From Actinomycetospora sp. NBRC 106378 (lineage in GTDB: Bacteria > Actinomycetota > Actinomycetes > Mycobacteriales > Pseudonocardiaceae), in contig NZ_BSTT01000009.1 of assembly GCF_030269685.1 (NCBI RefSeq), positions 1-64,000 of the forward strand: DNA of 64,000 bases, written 5' to 3'. Every line of letters starts with the position of its first letter. Position 1 is the stretch's first letter. The notes below the pieces were generated by a model that ran no database searches, was not told the DNA's origin, and saw only the letters and a list, made by a program, of their open reading frames with translations. Made by a program: the position numbers and the translations under genes. This document shows positions 16,853 to 25,033 of this stretch, in pieces.

Positions 16853-18058
16853 GTGAGCGTGTGGGGGCGACCGGGTTTCACCCCGCTGGTCACCTCGGCG
16901 ACCGTCAGCGAGGTCGGCAGCCAGGTCAGCGTGCTCGTGCTGCCGGTGCTCGCCGCGACCGTGCTGGCGGCGACCCCGTGGGAGATGGGCGTGCTCGCCG
17001 CCGCGGGCACGGTCCCGTTCCTGGTGGTGGGGCTGCCCGCGGGGGCGTTGGTCGACCGCTGGCGACCGCGGCGGGTGATGGTCGTCTGCGACCTCCTCCG
17101 AGCGGGCCTGCTGGTCACGTTGCCGCTCGTCGCCTGGTTCGGCGGGCTCGGTCTCGCCCAGGCCGTCGCGGTCGCCTTCGCCGTGGGCGTCGCCACGGTG
17201 TTCGCCGACGTCGCGGCGCAGAGCATCCTGCCCGCCCTCGTCGACCGTGACGACCTGGTCCGCGCCAACTCCGTGCTCATGACGGGCGCGTCCGCCGCGG
17301 AGGTCGCCGGGCCGGGTCTCGGCGGTCTGCTCCTCCGGGTGGTGTCGGCGCCGGCGGCGCTGCTCGCCGACGTGGCGAGCTTCCTGCTCTCGGCGGTGTT
17401 CCTCCGGCGCGTGCCGGCGCCGGCCCGCCCACCCGGTAGCGGGCGACGGGCGCTGCTGCGCGAGATCGCGGAGGGCCTCCGCTACGTCGTCGGACACCCG
17501 GTGATCCGACGGATCACCCTGTGCACCGCGGGGATCAACCTCGCCTCCGGGCTGCGGGAGGCCGTCGTCGTGCTGTTCGCGCTGCGCACCCTCGGACTGT
17601 CGCCGTCGACGCTCGGGATCGTGCTGTCGGTCGGGGCGGTCGGCGGGGTGCTCGGCGCCCTCACCGCGGGTCGGCTCGCCGACCTCGTCGGGCAGGGCCG
17701 GGTCGTGCCGCTGGCCGCGCTGCTCGAGGTGCCGTCCGTCGCCCTGACCCCCGTGGCGCACGGGGCCGTCCTGCTCGCCGTGTCGGCGGCCGGGGCGGCG
17801 TTCGCGGCCGTCGCCTACAACGTCGCCCAGGTGAGCATGCGACAGCGCACCTGCCCGCCCGAACTGCTCGGCCGGATGAACGCCTCCATCCGCACGCTCG
17901 TGTTCGGGACGCCGCCGGTCGGCGCCCTGCTCGGCGGAGCCCTCGCGGGTGCTCTCGGGCTGGTCCCCGTGCTGTGGGTGGCCGTGGCGGTGACGGTCGT
18001 GGCGGCCGTCCCCGTCGTGTTCTCCCCGCTGCTGCGCGACGAGCTCCCGGAGGAGTGA
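16853..18058 (+). CDS. MFS transporter (enterobactin-exporter-like)
   Basis: 401 residues with about twelve transmembrane segments. The pattern DVAAQSILPALVDRDDLVRAN and the C-terminal NASIRTLVFGTPPVGALLGG is typical of the MFS_3 group, which includes siderophore and drug exporters. GTG 16853 begins VSVWGRPGFTPL. The gene is followed after six bases by the mycothiol-dependent isomerase-like gene, so it starts a four-gene operon ending with the membrane protein at 19976. Confidence 0.82.
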   Translation: MSVWGRPGFTPLVTSATVSEVGSQVSVLVLPVLAATVLAATPWEMGVLAAAGTVPFLVVGLPAGALVDRWRPRRVMVVCDLLRAGLLVTLPLVAWFGGLGLAQAVAVAFAVGVATVFADVAAQSILPALVDRDDLVRANSVLMTGASAAEVAGPGLGGLLLRVVSAPAALLADVASFLLSAVFLRRVPAPARPPGSGRRALLREIAEGLRYVVGHPVIRRITLCTAGINLASGLREAVVVLFALRTLGLSPSTLGIVLSVGAVGGVLGALTAGRLADLVGQGRVVPLAALLEVPSVALTPVAHGAVLLAVSAAGAAFAAVAYNVAQVSMRQRTCPPELLGRMNASIRTLVFGTPPVGALLGGALAGALGLVPVLWVAVAVTVVAAVPVVFSPLLRDELPEE

Positions 18059-18064
18059 GGCACG

Positions 18065-18742
18065 ATGACCGGTGTGGACCCGATCGAGGAGTGGAGCAAG
18101 GCCCAGGAGCGCGTCATCGCGCTGCTGGAGGACGCCACCGAGGAGCAGGTGGAGCGGCACGTGCCGGCCTGCCCGGACTGGACGGTGCGCGACCTGTTCA
18201 GCCACATGGTCGGGCTCGGCACCGACGTGGTCGCGGGCGACGAGCCCGACGACCACAACGAGACCTGGACCGCGAAGCAGGTCGAGGCCCGCCGTGGCCA
18301 CTCGGTGACGCAGCTGATCGAGGAGTGGCGCGCGACCGCCGAGCCGCTGCGGGCGTGGATGCGGGAGCACGGCCCCCGTCCGCTCGGGGACGTGATCATC
18401 CACGAGCAGGACCTCCGCGGCGCCCTCGGCGTGCCCGGCGGCAAGGACTCCGGCGGGGTGGCGCTGATCCGCGACCGCTTCGCGCCCCGCGTCGGCGCCG
18501 GGCTGCCCGAGGGGACGACCCTGGGCCTCGTCGGGAAGCAGTGGTCCTGGGCGTCCGACGACGGCGACCCGCAGCAGGCCGACGTCGTGCTGCACGCCGA
18601 CGAGTTCGAGCTGCACCGCGCCTCGCTCGCCCGGCGCTCCGCGGACCAGATCCGGTCGTGGACCACCAAGGGCGACGTCGAGCCGATCCTCGGAGCCTTC
18701 GCGACGCTGGGGGACCTCCCGGAGGAGGACCGGACCGAGTGA
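18065..18742 (+). CDS. Mycothiol-dependent maleylpyruvate isomerase family protein
   Basis: 225 residues of the DinB/MDMPI fold. The N-terminal CPDWTVRDLFSHMVG block and the later IIHEQDLRGALG block provide the histidines that bind the divalent metal. Family members use mycothiol as a cofactor in isomerase or S-transferase reactions. Its overlap (GTGA) with mshB, which makes mycothiol, supports a thiol-linked role; the substrate is unknown. A good Shine-Dalgarno (GGAGGAG) precedes the ATG. Confidence 0.8.
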   Translation: MTGVDPIEEWSKAQERVIALLEDATEEQVERHVPACPDWTVRDLFSHMVGLGTDVVAGDEPDDHNETWTAKQVEARRGHSVTQLIEEWRATAEPLRAWMREHGPRPLGDVIIHEQDLRGALGVPGGKDSGGVALIRDRFAPRVGAGLPEGTTLGLVGKQWSWASDDGDPQQADVVLHADEFELHRASLARRSADQIRSWTTKGDVEPILGAFATLGDLPEEDRTE

Positions 18743-19614
18743 GCCGCATGGTGCTGGTCCACGCCCACCCGGACGACGAGACGATCACGTGCGGTGGGCT
18801 CATGGCCCGCGCGGTCGACGCCGGGTGGGACGTCACGCTCGTCACCTGCACGCTCGGCGAGCTCGGCGAGGTGATCCCGCCGGAGCTGAAGTACCTCGAG
18901 GGGTCCCCCGAGCTCGCGCAGTACCGGGCGAAGGAGCTCGCCGCCGCGTGCGCCGCGCTCGGCGTCACCGACCACCGGTTCCTCGGCGAGGAGGGACGCT
19001 GGCACGACTCGGGCATGGTCTCCACCGGCGAGGGCATCCGGGCGGCTGCCCCGGCCCACCTGTCCGAGGGTGCGTTCGCGACGCGGGCGGACGTCGACCT
19101 CCAGGTCCACCAGCTCGTGGAGATCCTGACCGAGACCGAGCCCGACGTCGTCATCAGCTACGACGCCTCGGGCGGCTACGGCCACCCCGACCACGTCCGC
19201 GCCCACGAGATCACCGGCGGCGCCGTGGAACGGATCGACCCGCTCGGGCAGCGGGTCGCGCTGTACGCGGCGGTCTCGCCCCGCGGCGACGTCGAGCGCG
19301 GTCTCGCGTCCCTGCGCCGGCGTCCCTGGCTCGGGCTGCCGGTGCCGGACGTCAGCGGCCTGCCGACGGTCCCCGACGACGTCGTCACCGTGCGGGTCGA
19401 GCTCGGTCCCGCGCGGGTGCGCAAGCTCGCTGCGCTCCGGGCGCACGCCACCCAGATCACCGTGCTCGACGACGGGTCCGAACCGCCGGCCTACGCGCTC
19501 TCCAACGAGCTGGCGCAGCCGGTCGTCGGGGTCGAGGGCTTCGTGCTGCTGCGGGGTCCCGACCGAGATCGAGGGGAGCACGCCGATAGGGGGTTGGCGG
19601 CGCTCTCGGCGTGA
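18739..19614 (+). CDS. mshB: MshB, mycothiol biosynthesis deacetylase
   Basis: 291 residues of the LmbE-like deacetylase family. The zinc motif AHPDDE is close to the N-terminus, the second metal histidine lies in GGYGHPDHVRAH, and TCTLGELGEVIP matches MshB rather than generic LmbE proteins. It removes acetate from N-acetyl-glucosaminyl-inositol in mycothiol synthesis. The related amidase Mca is the main alternative, but the next gene is the usual mshB neighbour. GTG 18739 overlaps the upstream stop; ATG 18748 is possible. The C-terminal tail GEHADRG is encoded by a repeat also found at 42853. Confidence 0.87.
   Translation: MSRMVLVHAHPDDETITCGGLMARAVDAGWDVTLVTCTLGELGEVIPPELKYLEGSPELAQYRAKELAAACAALGVTDHRFLGEEGRWHDSGMVSTGEGIRAAAPAHLSEGAFATRADVDLQVHQLVEILTETEPDVVISYDASGGYGHPDHVRAHEITGGAVERIDPLGQRVALYAAVSPRGDVERGLASLRRRPWLGLPVPDVSGLPTVPDDVVTVRVELGPARVRKLAALRAHATQITVLDDGSEPPAYALSNELAQPVVGVEGFVLLRGPDRDRGEHADRGLAALSA
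19572..19592 (+). repeat. GEHADRG-encoding repeat, copy 1
   Basis: A 21-base sequence beginning AGGGGAGCACGCCGATAGGG is identical to 42853-42873. Here it encodes part of the MshB C-terminal tail and lies just before the overlapping start of the next gene. Confidence 0.7.
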
Positions 19615-19976
19615 GGGTGCTGGTCCTCGCGGTCGTCCTGCTCGACGTCGCCCTGCTCGCGTTCACCGAGGTGGCGTGGCTGACCCTGACGGTGGGGTCG
19701 GTCCTGCTGCCGGTGTCGATCCTGGTGGCGGCGGTGACGACCCCGCTCGCGGTGCGCGTGGTCGACCGCTGCTTCCCCGGGTCGCGGCTGGTCTTCGCGC
19801 CGCTCGTGACCTGGTTCCTCGTGGTCGTCGTGTTCGGCTTCTGGGGCCCGGCCGGGAGCGGGACGTTCCCGCCCGACTGGCGGGCGCTCGTGTTCATCGC
19901 CGCCGGCCTGTTCCCGGGGGTCTGGATCGCGAGCCGTCCCGTACGCCCGTCGCCGTCGGGGGACGTCGCGGCCTGA
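19611..19976 (+). CDS. Small membrane protein, Rv1171-like
   Basis: 121 residues with about four hydrophobic segments (residues 2-22, 24-45, 60-80 and 88-105) and little else. The GTG start overlaps the mshB stop as GTGA. The position directly after mshB matches the conserved membrane gene found there in mycobacteria. No catalytic motif is visible; the function is unknown. Confidence 0.75.
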   Translation: MRVLVLAVVLLDVALLAFTEVAWLTLTVGSVLLPVSILVAAVTTPLAVRVVDRCFPGSRLVFAPLVTWFLVVVVFGFWGPAGSGTFPPDWRALVFIAAGLFPGVWIASRPVRPSPSGDVAA

Positions 19977-20352
19977 GGTCGCCGTGGGCCGCCGCGCCTG
20001 CGTCCTGTCGTGGTCTGCGGCCGCCGCCCGCCGGCCTCGTCGGGGTCAATCAGAACGACCGGGCGACGGGTCGACGTTCGAAGGCCGCGACGAGAGCAGG
20101 CCCGCGGGGATACGCCGCCCAGCCGTGCGCCGCACGCACACACTCGGGGCGATCGGCGGACCGATGTCGGTGACCCCGACGCGGGACGCACACACCCCGC
20201 CACCGACGCCGGCGCGACCCGTCCGACCGACGCGTGCCGGCGCGACCTGTGTGCGTGGCGCGTCGGGGTCCTCCAGGTCGGGTGCCGGGCCGACCGAGGT
20301 GTGTGCGGGACGCGCAGGAGTCGGGCCGGGTGCGGGACGCACCGCTGCGGGA
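19977..20352. other. 376-bp intergenic region with long inverted repeat
   Basis: No coding frame with credible composition is seen. It contains arms 20172-20193 (GACCCCGACGCGGGACGCACAC) described by their ends and 20249-20270; 20 of 22 bases are complementary, with a 55-base loop. Further partial copies of the CGCACACAC and GTGTGTGCGGGACGC motifs lie at about 20147 and 20298. It separates two convergent genes, so termination is plausible; a decayed repeat element is the alternative. Confidence 0.45.
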
Positions 20353-20949
20353 TCAGCGGCGCCGGTGCTCCGCCCCGGACAGCCCGATCAGCGTCCACAC
20401 CGCCGAGATGCCCAACATCGGCACGGCGACCGCCGCGATGTTCGGCGCCAGGTCGATGTCGATCCGGCACGCGGCGAGCAGGGCCACGGCGACGACCATG
20501 CCCAGCACCCCGTCGCCCACGCGGACCGACCGGGGCGGGGGAGGTGGCCGGTGGGCCGCGGCGGCTGCGGCGGCCGCGCGCGGACCGGGAGCCGCACCGT
20601 CCATGACGACCGGCCCCGACCCGACGTCGGGAAGGTGCTCCCCGCGCCGCCGGGGGAGGTCGCGGCCGACGAGCTCGTCCACGGCCGCGGCGAGCCCGGC
20701 GTGGGAGGTGCGCACCGTGCGCGACCCGTGTCGCAGCACGCGCCGCCCGTCGGCGGAGTGCTCGGCGTACTCGACCTCCCACTCGTCGAGTCCCTCCAGC
20801 GGCCGGAAGAGCAGGCGGCGTTCGCGCCGTCCGGAGGCGGGGAACCACCACGAGACCGCACCGCCCCGGCAGGCGCCGTAGTGCGCGCCGAGCGCGGTGA
20901 GGTGCGGGCCGACCGCTGCCCGCACCGCGTTCGCCCGGATGTCCACCAC
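20353..20949 (-). CDS. Hypothetical membrane-anchored protein
   Basis: About 198 residues. The N-terminal half is a soluble domain rich in Trp and Tyr (AVSWWFPASGRRERRLLFRP, then DEWEVEYAEHS); an Ala/Pro-rich linker follows. The C-terminus has two hydrophobic segments (GVLGMVVAVALLAACRIDI and AVAVPMLGISAVWTLIGL). No family is recognised. Tandem GTG codons at 20949 and 20946 or GTG 20964 could start it. This frame was preferred to an overlapping minus-strand frame ending at 20388 because only this one gives hydrophobic helices. Confidence 0.55.
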   Translation of the reverse strand: MVDIRANAVRAAVGPHLTALGAHYGACRGGAVSWWFPASGRRERRLLFRPLEGLDEWEVEYAEHSADGRRVLRHGSRTVRTSHAGLAAAVDELVGRDLPRRRGEHLPDVGSGPVVMDGAAPGPRAAAAAAAAHRPPPPPRSVRVGDGVLGMVVAVALLAACRIDIDLAPNIAAVAVPMLGISAVWTLIGLSGAEHRRR

Positions 20950-21007
20950 CTCACTGTGACCCACGGCATGCGGTGTGGCCACCCCCGCATTCGGGCATGA
21001 GGCGGGC

Positions 21008-21820
21008 ATGGCCGCCGTCTCCGACGAGTACATGATCAGCGTGCTGCGCCCGTTCGTGGCCGCCACCGGCCCGGTGCTCTCCGGGCTCCGGGACGCCGAC
21101 CCGTTCCGGCTGGGCAAGCTCGCCCAGCGCCGTGCCCTGGAGCTGGAGGGGCCCGCGCCGGAGGAACCGCCGGCGAAGGGTCGGATCGGGAAGCTCGGCC
21201 GGACCGTCCGCCGGTTGCGCAGCCGCGTGCTCGACCGCCTCGCCACCTCACGCCTGCCCGGCACGCCGCGGTGGGCCGTGATGTCGCACGAGGAGCGGGA
21301 CCAGTGGTGGGTCGGCCGGGTCGGCCGGTTCACCTCGGCGATCGCGGCGATCCCGGGCATCGGCGGGGCCCTGGCCCGGCGGCTGCCCGTGTCGGACATC
21401 CTCGGCCTGTCCGCCCAGGGGCTGGTCGTCTGTGCGATCGCGGGCGAGCACGGGGTGACCGACCGCGACGAGCAGGTCCGCCTCCTCGCCGCGGTGCTGT
21501 TCGAGCGCGACCTGGCCCCGGAGGGCGACGCCCACGGCGACCAGGTCGAGCGCGACGCGGCCGACCTCACCGGCGACCTGCACCGCGAGCACTCCGGCGA
21601 CAGCCGGCTGCGGTCGCTCGCCCGCGCGGTGTGGCGGATGGGGCGCTCGCTGTTCGCGCTGCACGACGAACTCGGCCGCCGGCCGCAGGGACGCCGCTTC
21701 TGGCGGGCCGTCGCCAACCTGCCCGTGGTCGGCGCGTTCGGCGCCTACAAGGCCGAGCGGTCGGGCCTCAAGCGGGCCGCGAAGCACGCGGCCGCGTGGG
21801 TGGCCCGGGAGCACGGGTAG
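21008..21820 (+). CDS. Conserved hypothetical protein
   Basis: 270 residues, largely helical. An Arg-rich region around residues 50-80 is followed by a hydrophobic stretch (FTSAIAAIPGIGGALARRLP, SDILGLSAQGLVVCAIAG). The C-terminal PVVGAFGAYKAERSGLKRAA then KHAAAWVAREHG resembles EcsC-type membrane-associated proteins, but I am not certain. ATG 21008 follows GAGGCGGG. It stands alone, divergent from the membrane-anchored gene with 58 bp between starts. Confidence 0.6.
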   Translation: MAAVSDEYMISVLRPFVAATGPVLSGLRDADPFRLGKLAQRRALELEGPAPEEPPAKGRIGKLGRTVRRLRSRVLDRLATSRLPGTPRWAVMSHEERDQWWVGRVGRFTSAIAAIPGIGGALARRLPVSDILGLSAQGLVVCAIAGEHGVTDRDEQVRLLAAVLFERDLAPEGDAHGDQVERDAADLTGDLHREHSGDSRLRSLARAVWRMGRSLFALHDELGRRPQGRRFWRAVANLPVVGAFGAYKAERSGLKRAAKHAAAWVAREHG

Positions 21821-21944
21821 CCGCGCCGACCGGTTCGCGACGGATGTGGCGCCTGACACGTCGTGGGACGGGCGACCCGCCCGGGCACGGCGCGCCGTCG
21901 AACGGAATACTGCGGGGGCGTTTCATCGCCGTGTGCGGGCCGAC

Positions 21945-21963
21945 CACCACCGGCCCGGTGGTG
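21945..21963. promoter_or_regulatory. Palindrome upstream of the ferredoxin gene
   Basis: Perfect nine-base arms (CACCACCGG and CCGGTGGTG) separated by one base, 35 bp before the ferredoxin start. It could be an operator or an RNA hairpin in the leader; no regulator can be assigned. Confidence 0.35.
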
Positions 21964-21998
21964 AGGACACTCGAGCTGAGTAGGGAGCAGGAGCCGAC

Positions 21999-22319
21999 GT
22001 GACGTACGTGATCGCCGAACCGTGTGTGGACGTGCTCGACAAGGCGTGCATCGAGGAGTGCCCCGTCGACTGCATCTACGAGGGCGGGCGGATGATGTAC
22101 ATCCACCCCGACGAGTGCGTCGACTGCGGTGCCTGTGAGCCGGTGTGTCCGGTCGAGGCCATCTACTACGAGGACGACGTGCCGGACCAGTGGTCCGTCT
22201 ACACCCAGGCCAACGTCGACTTCTTCGACGAGCTGGGGTCGCCGGGCGGTGCCTCGAAGGTCGGCAAGACCGACAAGGACGCCGGCCCGGTGCCGAGCCT
22301 CCCGCCGCAGGGCGAGTGA
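21999..22319 (+). CDS. fdxA: Seven-iron ferredoxin
   Basis: 106 residues, the normal length for actinobacterial FdxA/FdxC. The N-terminal cluster region is [17 protein letters not shown] and the second is [12 protein letters not shown], consistent with one 3Fe-4S and one 4Fe-4S cluster. It is a low-potential electron carrier, perhaps for cytochrome P450s or other reductases. GTG 21999 follows GGAGCAGGAG. It overlaps dapC by four bases (GTGA), a pairing conserved in actinobacteria. Confidence 0.92.
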   Translation: MTYVIAEPCVDVLDKACIEECPVDCIYEGGRMMYIHPDECVDCGACEPVCPVEAIYYEDDVPDQWSVYTQANVDFFDELGSPGGASKVGKTDKDAGPVPSLPPQGE

Positions 22320-23410
22320 GCGTCCCACCCCTTCCGGACTTCCCCTGGGACAGTCTCGCCGCGGAGACGGCGACGGCGCGGTCGCACCCCGACGGCGTCG
22401 TCGACCTCTCCGTGGGCACCCCGGTCGACCCGGTGCCCGCCGTCGTCGCGACCGCCCTGCGGGAGGCCTGGAACTCGCCGGGCTACCCGCAGACGCACGG
22501 CACGCCGGCGTTGCGACTCGCCGTCGTCGAGGCGCTCGCGCGGCGCTTCGGCGTGACCGGGCTCGAGGCGGACGCGGTGCTGCCCACGATCGGGTCGAAG
22601 GAACTGGTCGCGTGGCTGCCGACGCTGCTCGGCCTGCGCGGGGCGACCGTCGCGATCCCGTCGCTGGCGTACCCGACCTACGAGGTCGGCGCCTTGCTGG
22701 CGGGCGCCGAGGCGGTCCGGGTTCCCGACGAGGGCTCGCTGCCGCCCGGCACGCGCCTGGTCTGGCTGAACTCGCCGTCGAATCCGACGGGGCGGGTGCT
22801 GTCGGCCGAGGCGTTGGCCGCCCGGGTCGCCGAGGCCCGCGCGATGGGCGCGGTCGTGGCGTCCGACGAGTGCTATCTCGGTCTGCCGGGCCCGGGCTCC
22901 GACCCGGTCTCGGTCCTCGACCCGCGGGTCCACGGCGGGTCGCTCCAGGGTCTGCTGGCCGTGCACTCGCTGTCGAAGACCTCGCAGCTCGCGGGCTACC
23001 GCGCGGCGTTCGTCGCGGGTGACCCGGCGCTGGTGTCGTCGCTCCTGGCGGTGCGCAAGCACGCCGGGATGATCGTGCCGCGCCCGGTGCAGGAGGCGAT
23101 GACGGCGGCGCTGTCGGACGACCTGCACGTGGTCGAGACCCGGCAGCGCTACGACGCCCGCCGCGCCGTGCTGCGGCCGGCGCTGGAGAAGGCGGGCTTC
23201 ACCGTCGAGCACTCCGAGGCCGGGCTCTACCTGTGGGCGACCCGCGGCGAGCCGTGCCGCGCGACCGTGGCGTGGCTGGCCGAGCGGGGCGTGCTCGTCG
23301 CGCCGGGGGAGTTCTACGGTCCCGACGGCGGGTCGCACGTGCGGATCGCCCTCACCGCCTCCGACGAGCGGATCGCCGCCGCGGCGGAGCGCGTCACCGG
23401 CCACCACTAG
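22316..23410 (+). CDS. dapC: Succinyldiaminopimelate transaminase DapC
   Basis: 364 residues of fold-type I aminotransferase. Substrate-cofactor motifs include [21 protein letters not shown] and the PLP lysine in [13 protein letters not shown]; the terminal Arg is in GSHVRIALT. Coupling to a ferredoxin gene is the conserved context for actinobacterial DapC, which converts N-succinyl-2-amino-6-ketopimelate to succinyl-diaminopimelate for lysine and cell wall. dapD and dapE lie 16 kb further on. It ends five bases from the convergent SDR gene. Confidence 0.88.
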   Translation: MSVPPLPDFPWDSLAAETATARSHPDGVVDLSVGTPVDPVPAVVATALREAWNSPGYPQTHGTPALRLAVVEALARRFGVTGLEADAVLPTIGSKELVAWLPTLLGLRGATVAIPSLAYPTYEVGALLAGAEAVRVPDEGSLPPGTRLVWLNSPSNPTGRVLSAEALAARVAEARAMGAVVASDECYLGLPGPGSDPVSVLDPRVHGGSLQGLLAVHSLSKTSQLAGYRAAFVAGDPALVSSLLAVRKHAGMIVPRPVQEAMTAALSDDLHVVETRQRYDARRAVLRPALEKAGFTVEHSEAGLYLWATRGEPCRATVAWLAERGVLVAPGEFYGPDGGSHVRIALTASDERIAAAAERVTGHH

Positions 23411-23414
23411 GCGC

Positions 23415-24110
23415 TCAGGAGCGCGGCGCGCACCGGCGGTAGAGCCCGGGCGCCGCGCCCTGCACGACCGACGCCACCCGGAGCCACCGCGGCACGAACA
23501 CCTCCGCCCGACGCCGGGCGGCGCCGCGCAGGAGGGCATCGGCCACCACGTCGGGTGACACGGGACGCGGGATGCGGCGGTCGTAGCCGCGTCGGGCGAG
23601 GAACGGGGTGTCGACGGCCCCGGGCAGCACGGTGGTCACCCCGACGTCGTCCGATTCCAGGCGCAGCGCGTCGGCGAAGGCCCGGAGCCCGGCTTTCGCC
23701 GCCGAGTAGGTCGTCTCGCCCGCGACGCCGAGCGCGGCGATCGAGGCCACGAACACCACGTGGCCCCGCGCGGCGACCAGGCCCGGCCACAGGGCGCGGG
23801 TCAGCTCGATCGGCGCCTCGAGGTCGGCCGCGAGCAGCGGTCCGACCGGGGCCGCCGTCGGGAAGGGGGCGTAGGCGCCGACCCCGGCGGCGTGGACGGC
23901 GAGCTCGACGGGGCCGGCACAGGCCGCGGCGACCGCCTCGCGGCCTGCGGCGGTCGTCAGGTCCGCCCGGACCGCCGTGCCGCCGGTGGCCGTGGCCACC
24001 GCGTCGAGACGGTCCGCGTCGCGGCCCACGAGGACGAGCGGTCGCCCCGCGAGCCGCCGGGCGACGGCCGCACCGATCCCGGACGACGCCCCGGTGACGA
24101 GCGTCGTCAC
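23415..24110 (-). CDS. Short-chain dehydrogenase/reductase
   Basis: 231 residues. The NAD(P) motif TGASSGIG is at the N-terminus, HAAGVGAY follows, and the catalytic YxxxK is in TTYSAAKAGL with the active serine in FVASIAA. The C-terminal VADALLRGAARRRAEVFVPR resembles SDRs that act on lipid or ketone substrates. The GTG start overlaps the DMT gene stop (GTGA). It is the last gene of a three-gene operon with the transporter and the glycosyltransferase-acyltransferase fusion, so a lipid-related substrate is plausible. Confidence 0.85.
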   Translation of the reverse strand: MTTLVTGASSGIGAAVARRLAGRPLVLVGRDADRLDAVATATGGTAVRADLTTAAGREAVAAACAGPVELAVHAAGVGAYAPFPTAAPVGPLLAADLEAPIELTRALWPGLVAARGHVVFVASIAALGVAGETTYSAAKAGLRAFADALRLESDDVGVTTVLPGAVDTPFLARRGYDRRIPRPVSPDVVADALLRGAARRRAEVFVPRWLRVASVVQGAAPGLYRRCAPRS

Positions 24111-25033
24111 CGGTCGCGGCCCTCCCACACGGCCGCGTCCTCGGGGGCGGTGCCGCGCCGCAGCAGGACCGTGCTGCGCAGCGTCACCGACGCGATCCCG
24201 GCCAGCACGACCACCCCGGAGACGACCTGGCCGACCAGCAGCGGGCCGGAGGTGTCGATCGTCTCGCCGAGCCAGGCGATGCCGGCGAACACGGCGACGA
24301 TCGGGTCGACGGTGGTGATGACGGCGACCGACGGCGAGACCAGGCGACCCTGCTGGAACGTGTTCTGGCTGAGCAGGAACCCCATCGGCCCGACCACGCA
24401 GGCGGCGTAGAGCGCGGGGGTGGTGAACAGCTCGCCCGCGCCGCCGCGGACCGCCGTCGTCACCGCCTTCATGAGCGCGGCCGTGACGCCGAACAGGATG
24501 CCGGTGCCGAGCGCGAGAGCGAGGACGCGGCTCGGGTGGGTCGAGACGCCGGCCCAGACCAGACAGCCCGCGAGCACCACGACGAGGGCGACGAGGAACG
24601 CCGGGCTGTCGGTGACGTCGAGGTGCTCGGCGTCGGGACCGGCGGCGACGGGTCGGGCCTGCAGGAGGAACCCGGCGAGCCCGGCGGCGGTGAGCAGGCC
24701 GCCGCCGACGACCCACCGGTCGGGGGCCCGGCGGTGGAGCAGCGCCGAGAACACCCCGGCGAACACGCAGCCGGTGACGAGCAGCGGTTGGACGATCGTC
24801 AGCGGCCCGAAGGCCAGGGCCACGAGCTGCATGGCCAGCGCGAGGATCGTCGTGACGAGCCCGAGCAACCACCACGGGTGGCGCGCCAGCTCGACGAGCA
24901 GCCGGGGGGAGAGGGTCGGCGCGATCGGGACCTCGTGGGTCGCGCGTTGCTGGGCGGCGCTCGACATGCCGAAGCCCGCCGCCCCCAGCACGGCCGCGGG
25001 CACGGCGACCAGCAACGACACCGTGTCCGTCAC
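24107..25033 (-). CDS. DMT-superfamily membrane transporter
   Basis: 308 residues with about nine or ten hydrophobic segments. The start SLLVAVPAAVLGAAGFGMSS and the VQPLLVTGCVFAGVFSALL and TTVDPIVAVFAGIAWLGET segments resemble the NIPA-like/EamA drug-metabolite transporter group. Its substrate is unknown; being embedded between a glycolipid-type enzyme and an SDR, it could move a lipid precursor or head group, which is inference. It overlaps both neighbours by GTGA junctions, so the three are obligately coupled. Confidence 0.8.
   Translation of the reverse strand: MTDTVSLLVAVPAAVLGAAGFGMSSAAQQRATHEVPIAPTLSPRLLVELARHPWWLLGLVTTILALAMQLVALAFGPLTIVQPLLVTGCVFAGVFSALLHRRAPDRWVVGGGLLTAAGLAGFLLQARPVAAGPDAEHLDVTDSPAFLVALVVVLAGCLVWAGVSTHPSRVLALALGTGILFGVTAALMKAVTTAVRGGAGELFTTPALYAACVVGPMGFLLSQNTFQQGRLVSPSVAVITTVDPIVAVFAGIAWLGETIDTSGPLLVGQVVSGVVVLAGIASVTLRSTVLLRRGTAPEDAAVWEGRDR

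Noticed and set aside
19977..20352. Short frames of 98 to about 200 codons in the gap
   Set aside because: Low-complexity Arg/Thr/Pro translations over inverted repeats, with no ribosome-binding site or motif.
20388..20990. A 200-codon minus-strand frame
   Set aside because: It overlaps the frame ending at 20353, which alone yields transmembrane helices and normal composition.
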